The position numbers were made by a program, and so were the translations under genes. Shown here piece by piece: positions 1-9,385 of a DNA stretch of 64,000 nt. The first letter of the stretch is position 1. Each line of letters starts with the position of its first letter. The stretch comes from Blastomonas aquatica. Its GTDB lineage: Bacteria; Pseudomonadota; Alphaproteobacteria; Sphingomonadales; Sphingomonadaceae. The DNA is taken from the NCBI RefSeq assembly GCF_014639875.1, contig NZ_BMGD01000002.1, positions 372,001-436,000 on the forward strand. The letters run 5' to 3'. The notes under the pieces were generated by a model, which saw only the letters and a list, made by a program, of their open reading frames with translations, searched no databases and was not told the origin of the DNA.

Positions 1-646
1 CGATCTGTTCAGCTTCAAGCTCTCCGTGCTCTGCTGCTAGCGAGGCAAGAATGGACCAGCGATCTGACGGGCGTCCGCCATAAGCTTGAAGCTTGCGAGC
101 ATTTAGGGGAGCGGTTCGTCGAACAAGATCGCCCACAGTTACGATGCCACTCGGCAATTCGCCGCGATCAGCATAAACTGGAAGCAGGCCGATAAGGCTT
201 ATCACAAACGCAAGAAAAGCGACTTCCCAGCGCCCGATAAGCAGCAGCACAACCGCAGCAATCAGACCACCGCTAAAAATGAAGCCGCCAACCATACCGA
301 TAGGAGTCATTCTGGTGGATGGAAGGCGAAGATCAGTTTCCCGGCTTAGCCTTTTAAATAGCTGATGAGGGTTGTCGCTACATTCTAACGATGTGCGGGG
401 AGTGATGGACCGCTGTCTGTCAGCATCGAGCGACCGCCTGAAACGGTAGAAAGTCATAGATGAAGCGCATTTTCCGCTTTGTGCATCCCAATCGGGGGCA
501 TGGGCACAAATAACCGAATATAGATCGCCGACAGTAGCGCAGCGTTCGGCTTCATCCTTCGAGACGGTGAACTCGAATACCTTCTCGACCTCTTCGATGA
601 GATCGATTGCTCCCCACTCCGGGTCGAGATCGAGCGTGTTCTGCAT
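1..646 (-). CDS. ACP-like and membrane domain protein, C-terminus cut by window edge
   Basis: An open frame of 215 codons runs from an ATG at 646 to base 1 without a stop, so the C-terminus lies outside the window. The first 50 residues resemble an acyl-carrier-protein fold (a helix ending LIEEVEKVFEF, then a VGDLYSVI helix). The serine that would carry phosphopantetheine is not present: the equivalent stretch reads EWGAIDL. A linker (FYRFRRSL) follows, then two hydrophobic segments at about residues 115-150, then a second VGDLVRR-like region. I recognise the general layout from uncharacterised alphaproteobacterial proteins but know no function. The next gene on the same strand lies beyond repeat copy A. 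Confidence 0.6.
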   Translation of the reverse strand, partial: MQNTLDLDPEWGAIDLIEEVEKVFEFTVSKDEAERCATVGDLYSVICAHAPDWDAQSGKCASSMTFYRFRRSLDADRQRSITPRTSLECSDNPHQLFKRLSRETDLRLPSTRMTPIGMVGGFIFSGGLIAAVVLLLIGRWEVAFLAFVISLIGLLPVYADRGELPSGIVTVGDLVRRTAPLNARKLQAYGGRPSDRWSILASLAAEHGELEAEQI

Positions 647-680
647 GCTGCGATGATGCCATGGCGACGAAACTTGATCA

Positions 681-790
681 ATGTCCGCAAGGGGTCGGAA
701 AAAGAATTTCGGGTTTGGCGCAATCGCTGCGATAGTTACCTGACCGGTCTTGGGTGCGCACCCACCGGCTGCCGATGGCCGTTTATGGGT
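681..790 (-). repeat. Intergenic repeat, copy A
   Basis: This stretch and the one at 1086-1205 share a degenerate core. Both have a block close to ggggtc-ggaaaa-gaattt, then a gcgatag block and a ctga/cttgacaggtctt block, and end in a tgggtgg block. By eye the best 65 bases are about 75 percent alike. Both copies lie in the same orientation between genes on the minus strand. Confidence 0.5.
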
Positions 791-798
791 GGAAGCGG

Positions 799-1056
799 TC
801 ACTCTCCGTCGATCAAATCCGCCCCACCATGACGCTCTGGAGCGCCCCGTCGTGTCCGTCTGTCAAAAACGATATGCAGCACCACAACAACTGCAAAAAC
901 ACCGAATGCGGATAAGGCCTCCAGGCTCTTCAAATTCCCTGTTACAATGCAGTAAACAATGAAAAGCCAAGCAGGAAAAGCGACCAGCGTGGTTGCTGCC
1001 TTTACCCACGCGGGAAGCGGCCGCCACCAGTTTCGATAGGATTGCTTCACTGCCAT
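799..1056 (-). CDS. Small two-TM membrane protein, unknown function
   Basis: A protein of 85 residues starting at ATG 1056. After a short basic N-terminus (KQSYRNWWRPLP) it has two hydrophobic segments, at about residues 19-39 and 47-64, then a charged tail rich in Arg and Gly (RRTRRGAPERHGG). It is probably an inner-membrane protein with both ends in the cytoplasm. It lies between repeat copies A and B, with small genes on the same strand to either side. I do not recognise a family. Confidence 0.6.
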   Translation of the reverse strand: MAVKQSYRNWWRPLPAWVKAATTLVAFPAWLFIVYCIVTGNLKSLEALSAFGVFAVVVVLHIVFDRRTRRGAPERHGGADLIDGE

Positions 1057-1085
1057 ACGGGTTAAATTAAACCGGCAAGCATTGA

Positions 1086-1205
1086 CCGCGAAGGGGTCTG
1101 GAAAAGAATTTCCGGTTCTCGCGGAATCGTGGCGATAGCTGCTTGACAGGTTTTGGCCCCGCGCCGTTCCGGCGTGAACGACCGGTTGTGGGTGGGTAAT
1201 TGCCG
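1086..1205 (-). repeat. Intergenic repeat, copy B
   Basis: Second copy of the element described at 681-790, same orientation. It separates the small membrane protein gene from the lipoprotein gene. A third, much weaker relative with the same final tgggtgg block is at about 1607-1745. Confidence 0.5.
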
Positions 1206-1240
1206 TCGGTGTGTGATGCCAGAGATCACCACCGTCCCCG

Positions 1241-1558
1241 TCATCGTAGATAGGTTGTCAACTGCGGAACAGCGCGTAAGCGGTCAATCATACAATTCCG
1301 AGCGGTCGCACTATTCTCACCAACGAAGTGAAAGGTATGGACAGAGAAGCCAGGCGGAACCACACCATGGTTGGCAACGCTGCCGTCTACTTTTGCGCCG
1401 CAACTCGTGGCGACTTTTGAGATGGCTGCGGGTTCTGTGTCACTGGCAACCCAATATCGACCGGTGGTAGGGTTATCCCAATAAACCGCTTCCCGAGAAG
1501 GGTAGGCGTCTGGGGTGGTGCATCCTGCCAGTAATACGCTCAACACAATCACTCGCAT
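1241..1558 (-). CDS. Putative lipoprotein
   Basis: The ATG at 1558 is chosen because GGAGG lies five bases upstream and because it places a lipobox (LLAGC) at residues 7-11, so Cys11 would be lipidated by the Lgt/LspA pathway. The mature part is about 94 residues with two further cysteines (in SCGAK and RNCMI) that could form a disulfide. No known domain is recognised. It probably sits at a membrane facing the periplasm. Its gene neighbours are small envelope proteins of unknown role. Confidence 0.7.
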   Translation of the reverse strand: MRVIVLSVLLAGCTTPDAYPSREAVYWDNPTTGRYWVASDTEPAAISKVATSCGAKVDGSVANHGVVPPGFSVHTFHFVGENSATARNCMIDRLRAVPQLTTYLR

Positions 1559-1606
1559 GTAAACCTCCGTCACGCTTCATATCCGATATGGGTGGGCCCG
1601 CAATAC

Positions 1607-1745
1607 CCGCGTCTGAAATGGGGTCGCTTGCTGGACGGCAGGAGTTTTCGAGAAGCGAGGCAAAGCCGCCATGTCGCTTTCGGGATCGCACATCAGCCAT
1701 CCTCATGGCCGCTCGTGGGTGGCAAGCTAACATTGATCGCCTCGC
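1607..1745. repeat. Possible degenerate intergenic repeat, copy C
   Basis: The stretch contains ggggtcgcttg near its start and ctcgtgggtggcaagc near its end, with spacing similar to copies A and B. Conservation between these blocks is poor, so it may be unrelated. Confidence 0.25.
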
Positions 1746-1832
1746 ACAACTGTGACTCCGTTACCGCCTATGCGGCCGCGGGGCACCTGTGGCATTACCA
1801 TGAAAGAACTGGATCCATAGGACACAGAAACC

Positions 1833-3533
1833 ATGAGTCTGACAAAGGCAATCATCTCGGGATTTGTGGCGTTGATCGCCGTTACGCCCGCTGCCGCCTG
1901 CTCTGTGGCAGAAACCTACATCCGGCCGTCCAATTTCGAGCTTGTGCAAATTGCGGACGCCATCGTGGTCGCGCGAGCCGAGAATGAGATTCAGAACGGC
2001 TCGGTAGATCGATCGGTCGCATTTCGCATTGAAGCGATCCTAAAAGGCGACGCACCGGACAGAGTCGTCCTCCCCTTTGCGTCAATCGGCAAACCCATTG
2101 CGAGCGACCTGTCTGACCTGTCGGGGTCCAACCCGGAAGGTCATATGGGTCCCTGCAACCGCACGACCTTTGCCCAAGCCTCACGCTATCTGATGTTTCT
2201 GGAGCGCAGCGCAGATGGGGGATGGCGACAGCTTGACTTCCCATTTTCGAGGATCAACGAAGATTACTTCGGCGAGGACAATGCATGGATGCGCACCGTT
2301 CGCCTCTATTTGCGTCTCCAGAGAAGCAGGCAGCCGATGGAGCAAATCGGGGCGCTAACACGGATGGCCGAGACGAGACTCGATGATGAGGGCCGCTCGT
2401 TGGCTGATGCCGAACGTGCGGACATTGCAGATCACCTACGCTCAATCTCGCCATGGAAGCCGACCGCTCACCTACTGGATTTACATGCAAGGGTCGAGCG
2501 GGGCGAAACCATGACGCCGCGCCCGGCCGAGGCCAACGGCGAGTCCGGGAATCTTGATGAAGTGGCCCGTCAATTGATGGGCGAAACCGGAACTGTCTCG
2601 CCGCAAGGCCCACAAGAGGCTAGGAGACTCATTCTGGCCGCTCTCGCCGAAGGCGACCATCCCGACGCGTTGCCACTGTTTGAGTCTCTATCGGCGCGCA
2701 CGGATTTGGACGTCGATCAACGCGGCCTTACGCTCCGGTATTTTGCTCGCAACGGACAATATCCTCGCGCCTACAAATGGATCGAAGAACGGTTGTTGCC
2801 CGAACTAGGCCGCATGTCGTCCCAAGATGCGGGACGCTTGCTGGCACATGTCGGCGATGTTCAGATGGGTGACCACTACGGAGATGGCAGGGAGCGCTGG
2901 CGGCAAGATCCTCACGCGAAAGTGACGTGGCCCGAACTGGCCTTCGCACTATACCGCTATGTCACCGCGACGGTCGGCAAGGATAGAGTCGGCGGCTGGC
3001 TCACGGACGCGCTTTCGGACATTTCAGTCTCAGATTATCGCGCGCGGCCCGAGTTGACTGTCGCTCTTGCTGGCGCTTTCGATGACGGGGTAATGCGTTG
3101 GGCGAACCAAGAGCTGTCGCGCCCTCAAAGCGCGCGAAGCCTGGACCAGTCCGCGCTCGAACCACAGAAGCACCACGACATGCTGCCGCTTCGAGTACTT
3201 GCAAGCGCCTGGAGCGACGAAAGCATCTCGGCCCTTCGCCGCGCCTTTTGTGATGGTGGCGAGCGCCGGAAACTGGCCATTCTGGCGCTCGGGCAAGAAG
3301 GTGACGAACTCTACGAGAGCTTGTTGGAAAAAATGGCCGGTGCATCCAACCTGTCCGGAGACGAGCGCGACTGGCTCCTGCGTGCGGCGATCGCCTTTCA
3401 AGCGCGCCGCGTTAAAAGCGAGCCAGCTTGGATGGCCGATGATCCGAAAAGCTGGCTCGTAACCAGGCTAGCGCAGAGCGACTGGCCCAAGTCGAGTATG
3501 ATTTGCTCGTCGCCGAAATCGACGCGCCAATAG
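1833..3533 (+). CDS. Secreted protein of unknown function, 566 residues
   Basis: The ATG at 1833 gives a classical signal peptide (MSLTKAIISGF... VTPAAA) with likely cleavage just before Cys23. The mature N-terminal 130 residues look like a small beta-rich domain (ADAIVVARAEN, then FRIEAILKGD) of the kind seen in secreted proteins with conserved Cys. From about residue 240 the protein is alpha-helical, with repeated leucine-rich helices that suggest TPR- or HEAT-like packing. No catalytic motif is visible. It is transcribed away from the small genes to its left. The function is unknown, and it may be cargo of the island. Confidence 0.7.
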   Translation: MSLTKAIISGFVALIAVTPAAACSVAETYIRPSNFELVQIADAIVVARAENEIQNGSVDRSVAFRIEAILKGDAPDRVVLPFASIGKPIASDLSDLSGSNPEGHMGPCNRTTFAQASRYLMFLERSADGGWRQLDFPFSRINEDYFGEDNAWMRTVRLYLRLQRSRQPMEQIGALTRMAETRLDDEGRSLADAERADIADHLRSISPWKPTAHLLDLHARVERGETMTPRPAEANGESGNLDEVARQLMGETGTVSPQGPQEARRLILAALAEGDHPDALPLFESLSARTDLDVDQRGLTLRYFARNGQYPRAYKWIEERLLPELGRMSSQDAGRLLAHVGDVQMGDHYGDGRERWRQDPHAKVTWPELAFALYRYVTATVGKDRVGGWLTDALSDISVSDYRARPELTVALAGAFDDGVMRWANQELSRPQSARSLDQSALEPQKHHDMLPLRVLASAWSDESISALRRAFCDGGERRKLAILALGQEGDELYESLLEKMAGASNLSGDERDWLLRAAIAFQARRVKSEPAWMADDPKSWLVTRLAQSDWPKSSMICSSPKSTRQ

Positions 3534-3718
3534 CGTTTACCCGATTGGAAATGTCTTAAAAGGGGGCGCAAGCCGGAAGGTGGATTTTATCCTTCCGCCG
3601 CTAATTCCTGTCATGCATCGACCGCATCGTGCAGCCCCGCCCAAGGGCGGCTGAGGGCGGGCAATGACGCTGGTCGCTCCTGGAGGGAGCGGCCTCCATT
3701 TATCGGGGCTGTGCCCGG
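3534..3718. other. Intergenic gap with several short hairpins
   Basis: This gap between convergent genes holds three short inverted repeats: ggaagg/ccttcc at about 3576-3599, a ccgccc/gggcgg pair near 3640-3655, and cgctcc/ggagcg near 3674-3690. None has a clear T-run. They may act as bidirectional transcription stops for the genes on either side. Confidence 0.35.
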
Positions 3719-4489
3719 TCAGAACGCGAATGCGCCCTGACCGGTGGCGGTGGTGAATATGTCAGCCTCCCCGGCGGCGTAACGATCGCGGCCCTGCTCG
3801 GTCCAGTGCAGGAAGCCGGAACGATCATTGGCGAACCATCCGTCTTCGATGCCATGTATCAATGCCCATGCGACATCGTTGGCGGGCAGGGCGGGGTGGT
3901 TGATTGGCCAATGGACCGCGCCTGTGTCGGGCTTGCAGGCGGACGGGATGTTGAATGCCAGCATGCCGCATCGGCTGGCAGGCTCGGGAGCGTTGATCGC
4001 GGCCATGAGGGCGCGGGCCTCCAGCGAGGTGAGGTAGCCGATGGGTTTTCCGTCATGGCGGGAATAGGTGAGACCGTAAGCCACGGCGCGGGCAATGTCT
4101 TCTGCTGTGGTGTACTCCCGAGTGTCGAGCAAGGCACGCCACTGCCCGGCACTGACAAGATCCACGGCATGCCACCATTGGCCGGTGCGGGCTTCGCTGA
4201 CGCCACAGGCATTGGGTGCGCCGTCAGCGTCCAGCGTGAGGCCTAAGGCGACTTCGACATGCTGCACAAAGGGATGCGCGGCCAGCAGCGGATGTATCAG
4301 GCCGATGCGGCGCGTGCCGTCGCCCTCGGCGGCACTGACCTCGACCGGGAACTGATACAGCCGGGAGGGCAGGTTCCAAGGATAGGAAAGTGGGAAGTCA
4401 TGCGGCACAGCGAGGCTGCGGTTGATGTCCAGAAGGAAGGTGGAGGCGGCAAGGCCGCGCTCCACGATCTGCGTTGCTAGGCTGTCCAT
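3719..4489 (-). CDS. Unknown protein coupled to ardC
   Basis: A 256-residue soluble protein. The ATG at 4489 is chosen because it overlaps the ardC stop codon (TAATG), which implies translational coupling. The longer upstream frame is a shadow of ardC. No motif or domain is recognised. The sequence is rich in Trp and His (QWWHAVDL, VHWPINHP), and the last 60 residues (DGWFANDRSGFLHW) could form a compact C-terminal domain. Pairing with ardC suggests a role tied to entry or spread of a mobile element, but this is inference from position only. Confidence 0.75.
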   Translation of the reverse strand: MDSLATQIVERGLAASTFLLDINRSLAVPHDFPLSYPWNLPSRLYQFPVEVSAAEGDGTRRIGLIHPLLAAHPFVQHVEVALGLTLDADGAPNACGVSEARTGQWWHAVDLVSAGQWRALLDTREYTTAEDIARAVAYGLTYSRHDGKPIGYLTSLEARALMAAINAPEPASRCGMLAFNIPSACKPDTGAVHWPINHPALPANDVAWALIHGIEDGWFANDRSGFLHWTEQGRDRYAAGEADIFTTATGQGAFAF

Positions 4490-5406
4490 TACGCGGCCTC
4501 CTGCATGTTGGCAGGGGTGGCCAGCTGATGAAGATAGGCCACGGCTCGCTCGGCATGGGCTGCGGCCTGCACGATGGCGCGTTTGTAGTTCCTGAGTACC
4601 TGCAGCCAGCTGGCGATGTAGCTTGCGTGATCGGCGCGCGGCTCCAGTGCCAGCCCAAGGTCGGCGGCAAGGAATGCTGCTCCGATCTCTGCGACCAGCT
4701 CCTCGCGGGCATAACCTTCGTCGCCCCATGACTTGCGACCAAAGGAACGATCAAGGCGGGTCGCGTGGCTTGTCCAGTGGACAGTCTCATGGCCGCGCGT
4801 GGTGTAGTAACCGTGGCTGTCCTCGAATGCTTCGAACGGTGGAAGCTGGATGCGATCCTCGCCGATCATGTAATATGCACGATCGCCGCCATGGCGCACA
4901 TCTGCCGGGATACCGGCAAAGAATGCCTCGGCGCGTGCATCGCGCTCGAAGCCGGGAAGGACAGGGGCTGGTGCCTCGATGGCAGCAAAGCGCTCGGGCA
5001 GGCCCTCGATCTGCTCCGCGTTGAACACGGTGTAGGATTTCAGGAAGCGGAAACCTGCCTCGCGCTCTTCGCCGTTCTGCTCGTCGGTGCGGATTTTGCT
5101 GCTGCTGCCGTAATAGACGATCGGCGCGCCTTTCTCGCCCTTGCGCACTTGTGCGCCAAGGGTCTGCGCCTGCCGGTAGGTCATCCACGTAGGGCTGGCA
5201 TAGCCCGAGGCGATGGCCTCCAGCCACAGCAACAGGACGTTGATGCCGCGATAGGGCTCGCCGGTCGCCCGCAGGGGACGGGTCACGCGCCCCGCGAGCT
5301 TGTCCATGCTCCATGGCTTGGTCCACGGTCGGATGCCCTGCTCCAGTTCGGCGATAATGCGGTCGGTGATCCGGCTATGGGGGTCGATGGTGGTGGTCTT
5401 GGTCAT
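4489..5406 (-). CDS. ardC: ArdC-type antirestriction protein
   Basis: Start ATG 5406 is supported by AGGAAGGAG upstream and by family N-termini; 305 residues. The N-terminal half (about 1-140) matches the ArdC single-stranded-DNA-binding domain, with PWTKPW near residue 30. The C-terminal half is a zincin-like metallopeptidase, with HETVH at residues 206-210 giving the His-Glu-His zinc site and a downstream helix (REELVAEIGAAF) supplying a likely third ligand. ArdC proteins are carried by conjugative plasmids and integrative elements and protect incoming single-stranded DNA from host restriction. Its presence supports the mobile origin of this region. Confidence 0.9.
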   Translation of the reverse strand: MTKTTTIDPHSRITDRIIAELEQGIRPWTKPWSMDKLAGRVTRPLRATGEPYRGINVLLLWLEAIASGYASPTWMTYRQAQTLGAQVRKGEKGAPIVYYGSSSKIRTDEQNGEEREAGFRFLKSYTVFNAEQIEGLPERFAAIEAPAPVLPGFERDARAEAFFAGIPADVRHGGDRAYYMIGEDRIQLPPFEAFEDSHGYYTTRGHETVHWTSHATRLDRSFGRKSWGDEGYAREELVAEIGAAFLAADLGLALEPRADHASYIASWLQVLRNYKRAIVQAAAHAERAVAYLHQLATPANMQEAA

Positions 5407-6137
5407 GATGCTGTCTCCTTCCTGATCCGCGCAGCGGGTCATGCGCCACGCATGACCCCTGCCGACCCGGCGAGGGGCGGAGAGGGAGGGGGGCAAGTTC
5501 TGCCGCCGGGGGTGGTGCGGGCGCAGCCGCAGGCGAGCCTCGGCCCCAAGGCAGGACTTGCGGGGGAGGGAGAGGCAGAGCCCCTTCCTCCCCACTTGCC
5601 ATCGAGGAAAAGCTGCGCCGGCATTGCCGGCGATCATCATGGGGCAGGGAGCAGCCCTGCCCAGGACCGGTCAGGGATCGTCACCCGCATGGGCGTAAAC
5701 CGGTGCAACCGGGTTACGGGCGCACGCCTAGAGCCTGGCCCGAAGGGGACCGCCAAGGAAGGAAAATTCACTTGGTGTTTCGCAACGAGGGTCGGCCGCC
5801 AATCCGGATTGCGACTCTTGCTTTTGGCGGCATTACCCGGCGATCTGACAAGAGCATTCATCGGGCTGCGTCTTCTGGCCCAACTGAATCTGCCAGCACG
5901 GCGGAAGTTGGGGGAGACAAATTAGGTCTGCAAGCCTTACCTTAGGTTCAAGGCCGCCTTGCGGCGAGTCTGGATATTCTACGCGGTAGTTCCTTGCTTC
6001 GAACTCGCTTAATAGCGAAGCGCCCCCGGAAGGGGCTGCAACTCGCGCTCGGCAGCCATACCCGCGAAAGTGGAATGGGGATGAAGCGGAGGGCGGGAAC
6101 TAGATAGAGCGTCCAGTGCGGCAAATGTGGATCAGGC
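5407..6137. other. Gene-free stretch between ardC and the Argonaute operon
   Basis: About 730 bases without a convincing gene. The first 250 bases are very G+C rich with runs of G on the plus strand. Short open frames here (for example 5637-5861 minus and 5703-5945 plus) have no recognisable family, RBS or hydrophobic pattern. The segment 5940-6137 directly precedes the SIR2-APAZ gene and must hold its promoter. Short inverted repeats occur there (ccgccttgcggcg, cgcccccggaaggggc) but no clear sigma-70 site was found. Confidence 0.4.
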
Positions 6138-7970
6138 ATGTCTCAATTATTGATTGGGTCCAAGCCAACTCTGGATTTATTTTCCGCTCTTTTGTATATG
6201 AGTAATATGGATCAGGGGGAATTGACAGATCATTTCGTTGCGAGACCACAAGCTTTTTGTTGGTTCCTTGGTGCCGGCGCGTCGCGAATGTCCGGTCTAC
6301 CCACCGCTACCGATATAATCTGGGATATGAAACGGCGCTACTACTGCCGCGAGGAAAACCAGGATGTGAGCCGCCAGGACATGCAGCTCCCGTCGGTGGC
6401 AGCACGGATCCAGGCCTTCATGAATTCACGCGGCTTTCCGCCACTGTGGGCTGACGATGAATATACCACATATTTCGAGAAGATCTTTGGTACCGATCGC
6501 GAGCGCCAGCGCGCCTATCTTCGCGGTATCCTTGCAGAAGACAAAGTCATGCTTACCGCCGGAAATCGCGTCATGGGTGCGCTACTCGCGAGCGGGCTGA
6601 CGCGGATGATGTTCACGACGAACTTCGACAGCGTCGTGGAACGCGCCGTTGCGGAGGTAAGCGGCCGGTCGATTAGCGCTTTCCACCTCGAAGGTACAAC
6701 GGCGGCCAACCAAGCCTTGGCCAATGAGGAATGGCCAATCTATTGCAAGCTTCATGGCGACTTTCGCTTCGACAGCGTTAAGAACCTTTCCGCCGATCTT
6801 GCGCAGCAGGATGCGGCGCTTGCCGAGTGCATGCTGACGTCTGCGGGTCGGTTTGGCTTTATCGTCGCCGGTTACAGCGGCAGGGACGATAGCGTGATGA
6901 ACCTGTTTCGGCAGGCGCTTTTGCGGCCTAACCCTTTCCCTCACGGCCTCTTCTGGACGGGGATGCGTGGCGCGCCTGTCCTGCCCGCCGTCAGCAAACT
7001 GATCGATGCGGCGGTCTCCGCAGGCACGCGCGCCGCTTATGTCGAGATTGATACCTTTGATGCGCTGATGCTGCGCATGTGGCGAAACCTGCCCTCGCGG
7101 CCTTCCGATCTCGATGCCAAGGTTCGCAAGTCACTCCCGGCTGCCGTCAGCATCCCTCTGCCCTGTCATGGGACTGCCTCACCGTTGCTCCGTCTGAATG
7201 CACTTCCGATCGCGACGCTGCCGAGTCGCGCGCTCATTGTGACGCCGCGCGAAGATATCGATTGGGCGTCTTTGCGTACCATCCAGGCGGAAGCTGAAAG
7301 TAGGATCCTTGTCACCAAGGCGCCGAACATCCTCTGCTGGGGCGCCCCCGACACGATCGCAAAGGCGTTCCAGGGACATGCCGCGAAAATCGAAGGAGTG
7401 GATGTTCCTTCCGACCTAAGCGCAGGCGATGCGTTGGCTCTCAAGGGTTTCGTGGAGGAAGCGATCGCGACCGCGCTCGCGCGAGACCGTCCATTGCTCA
7501 TCCGCCGGCGCGGCAATTCACCGATCCTGATCGTCGACGCGCATGCGCAGGATATGGGCCCGCTGCAGCCCCTGTCATCTGCGCTCGGCAAGCTGACCGG
7601 GCCAATCACAGGTCTCTTTGCGCCTGTTGATGACGAGCATCCCACGCCGGTGAAGGTGTTCTGGGCAGAGGCGGTTCGCATTTCGATCACCCAGAAGAAC
7701 GGTGCCGCCTGGCTGCTGGTCGATCCCGACATATGGATTTGGCCGCCTCGCGCAAGGGACGCGGCGCGTGAGTTTCTTGGCGAGCGCCGCAAGGATCGCC
7801 TGAATGCCAAGTTCGACGGTATTTTGACCGCATGGATTCGCGTGCTCGCTGGAACGGAGCAGCGAGGAGCGGTCGTCGAGCTCTCGTCATTCCAGGTTCA
7901 GGAGGCGGATGCTAACCCTAGCTTCACCTTCTGTAGCCGGACGGCATTCTCGATGGGCCTCGAGGGATGA
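6138..7970 (+). CDS. SIR2-APAZ effector of a short Argonaute (SPARSA-type) system
   Basis: A 610-residue protein. The N-terminal 260 residues form a SIR2 domain: FLGAGAS at 43-49 (nucleotide loop), TTNFD at 160-164 with the catalytic-type Asn162, KLHGD at 204-208 with the catalytic-type His206, and GYSGRD at 245-250. The remaining 350 residues match the place and size of an APAZ region, which in known systems binds the partner Argonaute. In characterised SPARSA systems the SIR2 domain destroys NAD+ when the guide-loaded Argonaute finds invader DNA, so the infected cell stops growing or dies. The stop codon overlaps the Argonaute start (ATGA). The start is uncertain: ATGs at residues 21 and 24 are alternatives. 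Confidence 0.88.
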   Translation: MSQLLIGSKPTLDLFSALLYMSNMDQGELTDHFVARPQAFCWFLGAGASRMSGLPTATDIIWDMKRRYYCREENQDVSRQDMQLPSVAARIQAFMNSRGFPPLWADDEYTTYFEKIFGTDRERQRAYLRGILAEDKVMLTAGNRVMGALLASGLTRMMFTTNFDSVVERAVAEVSGRSISAFHLEGTTAANQALANEEWPIYCKLHGDFRFDSVKNLSADLAQQDAALAECMLTSAGRFGFIVAGYSGRDDSVMNLFRQALLRPNPFPHGLFWTGMRGAPVLPAVSKLIDAAVSAGTRAAYVEIDTFDALMLRMWRNLPSRPSDLDAKVRKSLPAAVSIPLPCHGTASPLLRLNALPIATLPSRALIVTPREDIDWASLRTIQAEAESRILVTKAPNILCWGAPDTIAKAFQGHAAKIEGVDVPSDLSAGDALALKGFVEEAIATALARDRPLLIRRRGNSPILIVDAHAQDMGPLQPLSSALGKLTGPITGLFAPVDDEHPTPVKVFWAEAVRISITQKNGAAWLLVDPDIWIWPPRARDAAREFLGERRKDRLNAKFDGILTAWIRVLAGTEQRGAVVELSSFQVQEADANPSFTFCSRTAFSMGLEG

Positions 7971-9385
7971 CGGCAGTCGCAAGTCGTCTGGCAGGCTATT
8001 CGCAGCTACCGGAACCTGATCTGCTCTTCGCTGGCGGCCGAACGCACAGGCATCCTCTGGCTGGGCTCATCGCGCATGGCCCTTTCAGCCTCAAGCTGAA
8101 CATTCCCAGTCGAGTCAGATTAGCCGTCGTCGCCCGGCAGCGCGATATGGCGCAGGTCGGCCGCGTGATCTCCGAACTTGGCAACACCGCAAGGGCTCGT
8201 CAGGCGACCAACTATTATCCCGACTATCCCGGCTTCCAGCAGGTGTTTCGCACCCCACTCGTCAGGCCCACCGACCGCACGACAATCGCGCTTCCGGATT
8301 CGCTCGACGCGTACGCGAGCGTTGGCGCAAAGGTCGAGCTTGCGCGCGAGCTGTTTCAGTCGCTTGCGCTGCTGCGGGGACTAAGGACGGAATTCGACGT
8401 CGTACTGCTCTACCTTCCTCCGAATTGGGCGGAGTGCTTCGAGGGCGAGAATTTCAACTTCCACGATTATCTAAAAGCTTTCTGCGCACCGTCGAACATA
8501 CCGATCCAGATTCTGCGCCAGTCGAGCTTCCAGCGCACTTGCCGTGCAAATGTAATGTGGGGCCTGAGCGTCGCCCTGTTCGCAAAGGCGGGCGGTGCGC
8601 CGTGGAAATTGACCGGGCTTACTCCCGATGAGGCATTTATCGGCATCAGCTACGCCATGAAGACAACCACCGATGGAACAAGCTTCACCACCTGTTGCAG
8701 CCAGATCTTCGATCCAGACGGCACGGGCTTCAACTTCGTTGCCTACGACGTCGATGCAAATGGCTTTGAGCAGGATGCCCGTAACAATCCCTATCTCTCC
8801 TACTTCGAGATGCAGTCGGTCCTCTCACGCAGCCTGAATATCTACCAGAGCGGCCATACGGGCCGACTGCCGCGCAAGGTCACCATCCACAAGAACACGC
8901 CCTTTCGCGAAGAAGAGATACTGGGCGCGCTCGATAGCTTCCGCGACGGCACCGAGGTCGAGCTCGTCCAGATCGTCAAGGACATCGAGTGGAAAGGCAT
9001 CTGGTACAATAACCAGCAGCGACCGTCCGCCCACGGATATCCCGTGGAGCGGGGCACATACATTCCTATCGCGAGGGATGAGGCGCTGTTGTGGACGCAG
9101 GGCAACGTCAAGGGCGTGCACCTGAAAAAGGCTGATGGCGACGTCTACAAGGAAGGTTCGCTAAAGCCGGTACCCTCACCGATACTCATCCGGCGCTTTT
9201 CGGGAAGCGGGGGATGGCACGACACCTGTGCCGGAGTTCTTGGGCTTACCAAGATGGATTGGAACAACAATACGCTGTATAAAAAGCTTCCAGTATCGCT
9301 GGTCTATTCCAGCAAATTCGCATCGATCCTCCAGCAGAACCCTAGCATAGTCGACAATGTCTACGACTTCCGGAATTTCATGTGA
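7967..9385 (+). CDS. Short prokaryotic Argonaute (MID-PIWI), catalytically inactive
   Basis: A 472-residue protein, the usual size for a short pAgo lacking N and PAZ domains. The MID region includes the KAGGAPWKL stretch (207-215). The PIWI region has FIGIS at 224-228, where nuclease-active relatives carry an Asp, so Ser228 indicates loss of cleavage activity. [10 protein letters not shown] (308-317) and the C-terminal LTKMDWNN are typical PIWI landmarks. In SPARSA systems the short pAgo uses an RNA guide to recognise DNA and activates the SIR2 subunit. The ATGA overlap with the upstream gene indicates coupled translation and a heterodimer. Confidence 0.9.
   Translation: MTAVASRLAGYSQLPEPDLLFAGGRTHRHPLAGLIAHGPFSLKLNIPSRVRLAVVARQRDMAQVGRVISELGNTARARQATNYYPDYPGFQQVFRTPLVRPTDRTTIALPDSLDAYASVGAKVELARELFQSLALLRGLRTEFDVVLLYLPPNWAECFEGENFNFHDYLKAFCAPSNIPIQILRQSSFQRTCRANVMWGLSVALFAKAGGAPWKLTGLTPDEAFIGISYAMKTTTDGTSFTTCCSQIFDPDGTGFNFVAYDVDANGFEQDARNNPYLSYFEMQSVLSRSLNIYQSGHTGRLPRKVTIHKNTPFREEEILGALDSFRDGTEVELVQIVKDIEWKGIWYNNQQRPSAHGYPVERGTYIPIARDEALLWTQGNVKGVHLKKADGDVYKEGSLKPVPSPILIRRFSGSGGWHDTCAGVLGLTKMDWNNNTLYKKLPVSLVYSSKFASILQQNPSIVDNVYDFRNFM

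Noticed and set aside
681-1205. Integron cassette array
   Set aside because: Small genes are separated by similar elements, but attC core sites and an integron integrase are absent, so I report only a repeat.
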